This document shows positions 61,227-64,000 of a stretch of 64,000 bases of DNA, one piece after another (position 1 is the stretch's first letter; every line of letters begins with the position of its first letter). The notes under the pieces are model-generated. The model made no database searches and had not been told where the DNA came from. It saw nothing but the letters and a program-made list of their open reading frames with translations. The position numbers and the translations under genes are program-made. The stretch is from Arabidopsis thaliana (Eukaryota > Streptophyta > Magnoliopsida > Brassicales > Brassicaceae), in assembly GCF_000001735.4 (NCBI RefSeq), contig NC_003076.8, positions 22,633,835 through 22,697,834 on the forward strand, read 5' to 3'.

Positions 61227-64000
61227 CCCTAGATTCTGCTTCTTCCTCTTCCTTCTTTTTCACTCCTCTCTTTTCTTCTCCATCCCCTGTTTTTCCATAG
61301 ACGAACAGGGTCTAGCTCTCCTCTCATGGAAATCTCAGTTGAACATCTCCGGAGACGCTTTATCTTCTTGGAAAGCCTCCGAATCGAATCCTTGTCAATG
61401 GGTGGGAATCAAATGCAACGAAAGAGGTCAAGTCTCGGAGATACAACTCCAAGTCATGGATTTTCAAGGTCCGTTACCGGCGACGAATCTCCGACAGATA
61501 AAGTCTCTGACTTTGCTCAGCTTAACCTCCGTGAATCTCACTGGTTCAATCCCTAAGGAGCTTGGAGACTTGTCGGAGCTAGAAGTTCTTGATTTAGCTG
61601 ATAATTCTCTCTCTGGTGAAATCCCTGTGGATATCTTCAAGCTCAAGAAACTAAAGATTCTGTCTCTCAACACAAATAATCTCGAAGGTGTGATTCCATC
61701 GGAGTTAGGGAATCTCGTTAACCTCATCGAGCTCACTCTCTTCGACAATAAACTCGCCGGAGAGATTCCTAGAACCATCGGAGAACTCAAGAATCTAGAA
61801 ATCTTCCGTGCAGGTGGTAACAAGAATCTCAGAGGAGAGCTTCCTTGGGAGATTGGTAACTGCGAGAGTCTTGTGACTTTAGGTCTCGCCGAAACAAGTC
61901 TCTCCGGTAGACTTCCGGCGTCGATCGGAAACCTGAAAAAGGTTCAGACAATAGCTCTTTACACGTCACTCTTGTCTGGTCCAATCCCTGATGAGATTGG
62001 AAACTGCACAGAGCTTCAAAACCTCTACTTGTACCAAAACTCAATCTCTGGATCGATTCCTGTATCAATGGGACGTCTCAAGAAGCTTCAAAGTCTTCTC
62101 TTATGGCAAAACAATCTCGTCGGAAAGATCCCTACCGAGCTAGGCACCTGTCCGGAGCTTTTCCTCGTCGATTTATCGGAAAATCTCCTCACCGGAAACA
62201 TCCCAAGAAGCTTCGGAAACCTTCCAAATCTCCAAGAGCTTCAGCTAAGTGTTAACCAGCTCTCCGGTACAATCCCTGAAGAACTCGCGAATTGCACGAA
62301 GTTGACGCATTTAGAGATCGATAACAACCAAATCTCCGGCGAGATTCCGCCGTTGATCGGGAAATTAACAAGCTTGACGATGTTCTTTGCGTGGCAGAAT
62401 CAGTTAACCGGAATAATTCCAGAGTCTCTTTCTCAATGTCAAGAGCTTCAAGCGATTGATCTCTCCTACAACAATCTCTCTGGTTCGATACCTAATGGAA
62501 TCTTTGAGATTCGAAACCTCACGAAGCTTCTTCTTCTCTCTAACTACTTATCTGGATTCATACCACCGGATATTGGAAACTGCACGAATCTTTACCGGTT
62601 AAGACTCAACGGTAACAGACTCGCGGGGAATATTCCGGCGGAGATTGGGAATCTGAAAAATCTCAACTTCATCGATATAAGTGAGAATCGTCTCATCGGA
62701 AACATTCCTCCGGAGATCTCCGGTTGTACAAGTCTCGAATTCGTCGATCTACATTCAAACGGTTTAACCGGTGGTTTACCCGGTACACTTCCGAAGAGCT
62801 TACAATTCATTGATTTATCCGATAATTCATTAACCGGTTCTCTACCAACCGGAATCGGATCGTTAACCGAACTCACGAAGCTCAATCTCGCGAAGAATCG
62901 TTTCTCCGGCGAAATCCCTCGAGAGATATCTTCCTGTCGGAGTCTTCAGCTTCTCAACCTCGGCGACAATGGCTTCACCGGAGAAATCCCTAACGAGTTA
63001 GGACGGATCCCGTCTCTTGCGATCTCTCTAAATCTCAGCTGCAATCACTTCACCGGAGAGATCCCGTCGAGATTCTCTAGCCTCACTAATCTCGGAACCC
63101 TCGATGTCTCTCACAACAAACTCGCCGGAAACCTAAACGTCTTAGCTGATCTACAGAACCTCGTCTCACTCAACATCTCCTTCAACGAATTCTCAGGCGA
63201 GTTACCAAATACTCTGTTTTTCAGGAAACTTCCACTCTCTGTTCTTGAATCAAACAAAGGGCTATTTATTTCGACCCGACCCGAGAATGGGATCCAAACC
63301 CGACACCGTTCGGCTGTCAAAGTAACCATGTCGATCCTCGTAGCAGCAAGCGTCGTTCTTGTTCTCATGGCGGTTTACACTCTCGTCAAAGCTCAACGAA
63401 TCACCGGAAAACAAGAGGAGTTAGATTCTTGGGAAGTGACTCTTTATCAGAAACTCGATTTCTCCATCGACGACATCGTCAAGAACTTAACTTCAGCTAA
63501 CGTGATCGGAACTGGAAGCTCCGGTGTAGTTTACAGAGTCACAATCCCGTCCGGTGAAACTTTAGCTGTGAAGAAAATGTGGTCAAAGGAAGAAAACAGA
63601 GCGTTTAACTCAGAGATCAACACTCTTGGATCGATTCGACATAGGAACATAATCCGTCTTTTGGGTTGGTGTTCGAATCGGAATCTGAAGCTTTTGTTCT
63701 ATGATTATCTTCCTAACGGAAGTTTAAGCTCTCTGCTTCACGGTGCCGGTAAAGGAAGTGGAGGAGCTGATTGGGAAGCACGTTACGACGTCGTTTTAGG
63801 CGTTGCACATGCACTAGCTTATCTTCATCATGATTGTCTTCCTCCGATTCTACACGGTGACGTTAAAGCTATGAATGTCTTATTGGGTTCCCGCTTCGAA
63901 TCTTACTTAGCCGATTTCGGTTTAGCAAAAATCGTCTCCGGTGAGGGAGTTACCGATGGAGATTCGTCTAAATTGAGTAACCGGCCTCCGTTAGCCGGTT
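61216..64000 (+). CDS. RGI4: LRR receptor-like kinase, subfamily XI, RGI4/SKM2 (partial, first 928 codons)
   Basis: Open without a stop from the ATG at 61216 to the window edge. A signal peptide (about 1-27, rich in Phe/Leu) precedes IDEQGLALLSWK and the WVGIKC cap of plant LRR receptors. More than 20 LRRs of type LxxLxLxxNxLSGxIP occupy about 70-680. A membrane helix lies at about 703-725 (TMSILVAASVVLVLMAVYTLV). In the kinase domain the Gly loop is GTGSSG (765-770), Lys786 is the ATP lysine, HGDVK (880-884) is the catalytic loop and DFG is 900-902. HGD lacks the Arg of RD kinases. It fits At5g56040, known as RGI4 (RGF1-INSENSITIVE 4) and SKM2, a receptor for RGF-type peptides in the root meristem and linked to CLE45 in pollen. 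Full length should be near 1090 aa, so roughly 160 residues are missing to the right. Confidence 0.93.
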   Translation, partial: MPRNPRFCFFLFLLFHSSLFFSIPCFSIDEQGLALLSWKSQLNISGDALSSWKASESNPCQWVGIKCNERGQVSEIQLQVMDFQGPLPATNLRQIKSLTLLSLTSVNLTGSIPKELGDLSELEVLDLADNSLSGEIPVDIFKLKKLKILSLNTNNLEGVIPSELGNLVNLIELTLFDNKLAGEIPRTIGELKNLEIFRAGGNKNLRGELPWEIGNCESLVTLGLAETSLSGRLPASIGNLKKVQTIALYTSLLSGPIPDEIGNCTELQNLYLYQNSISGSIPVSMGRLKKLQSLLLWQNNLVGKIPTELGTCPELFLVDLSENLLTGNIPRSFGNLPNLQELQLSVNQLSGTIPEELANCTKLTHLEIDNNQISGEIPPLIGKLTSLTMFFAWQNQLTGIIPESLSQCQELQAIDLSYNNLSGSIPNGIFEIRNLTKLLLLSNYLSGFIPPDIGNCTNLYRLRLNGNRLAGNIPAEIGNLKNLNFIDISENRLIGNIPPEISGCTSLEFVDLHSNGLTGGLPGTLPKSLQFIDLSDNSLTGSLPTGIGSLTELTKLNLAKNRFSGEIPREISSCRSLQLLNLGDNGFTGEIPNELGRIPSLAISLNLSCNHFTGEIPSRFSSLTNLGTLDVSHNKLAGNLNVLADLQNLVSLNISFNEFSGELPNTLFFRKLPLSVLESNKGLFISTRPENGIQTRHRSAVKVTMSILVAASVVLVLMAVYTLVKAQRITGKQEELDSWEVTLYQKLDFSIDDIVKNLTSANVIGTGSSGVVYRVTIPSGETLAVKKMWSKEENRAFNSEINTLGSIRHRNIIRLLGWCSNRNLKLLFYDYLPNGSLSSLLHGAGKGSGGADWEARYDVVLGVAHALAYLHHDCLPPILHGDVKAMNVLLGSRFESYLADFGLAKIVSGEGVTDGDSSKLSNRPPLAG

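Overview
The window is plant nuclear DNA. It is AT-rich between genes, and its genes have short GT..AG introns and long untranslated leaders. The encoded proteins match Arabidopsis thaliana families at their expected lengths. From memory of that genome, not from a search, the order fits chromosome 5 from about At5g55896 to At5g56040. Every multi-exon model below was assembled by hand from splice signals and reading phase. Most end at exactly the length I recall for the Arabidopsis protein.

Layout, left to right. A small plastid-targeted-looking protein (990-1439, +) is followed by a 68-bp tandem repeat. Next is a sucrase/ferredoxin-like [2Fe-2S] protein (3778-5768, +), which converges on the auxin-transport kinase D6PK (6221-7800, -). 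After a 3.4-kb gap comes the 16-exon ribosome-biogenesis rRNA methyltransferase OLI2/NOP2A (11908-15549, -). The oligopeptide transporter OPT1 (19154-21993, +) is next, then the ER membrane complex subunit 8/9 homologue EMB2731 (22422-24060, -) and a nucleotide-sugar-transporter-family protein (24577-26419, -). A TMEM245/DUF20 membrane protein (28892-30928, +), a membrane RING-H2 protein (34185-35478, +), a small serine-rich protein (36467-36808, +) and the calcium sensor CBL2 (38355-39745, +) follow. The right part holds three cytosolic HSP90 genes: HSP90.4 (-), HSP90.3 (+) and HSP90.2 (+), with an SFT2-like Golgi protein between the last two. The window ends inside an LRR receptor kinase, RGI4/SKM2 (61216 to the edge, +).

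The genes do not form one pathway; they are ordinary monocistronic plant genes. The only true cluster is the HSP90 array. Its members share intron positions, leader sequence and a 3' UTR block. HSP90.3 and HSP90.2 also share heat-shock-element-like triplets upstream of TATA boxes.

No bacterial-type system, CRISPR array, tRNA or rRNA gene was seen. The points of most interest are small-scale: overlapping upstream ORFs at CBL2 and RGI4, an in-frame stop-free 90-nt intron in the TMEM245 gene, direct repeats bracketing HSP90.2, several local tandem duplications (one spanning a promoter and leader), and two related decayed gene fragments about 38 kb apart.
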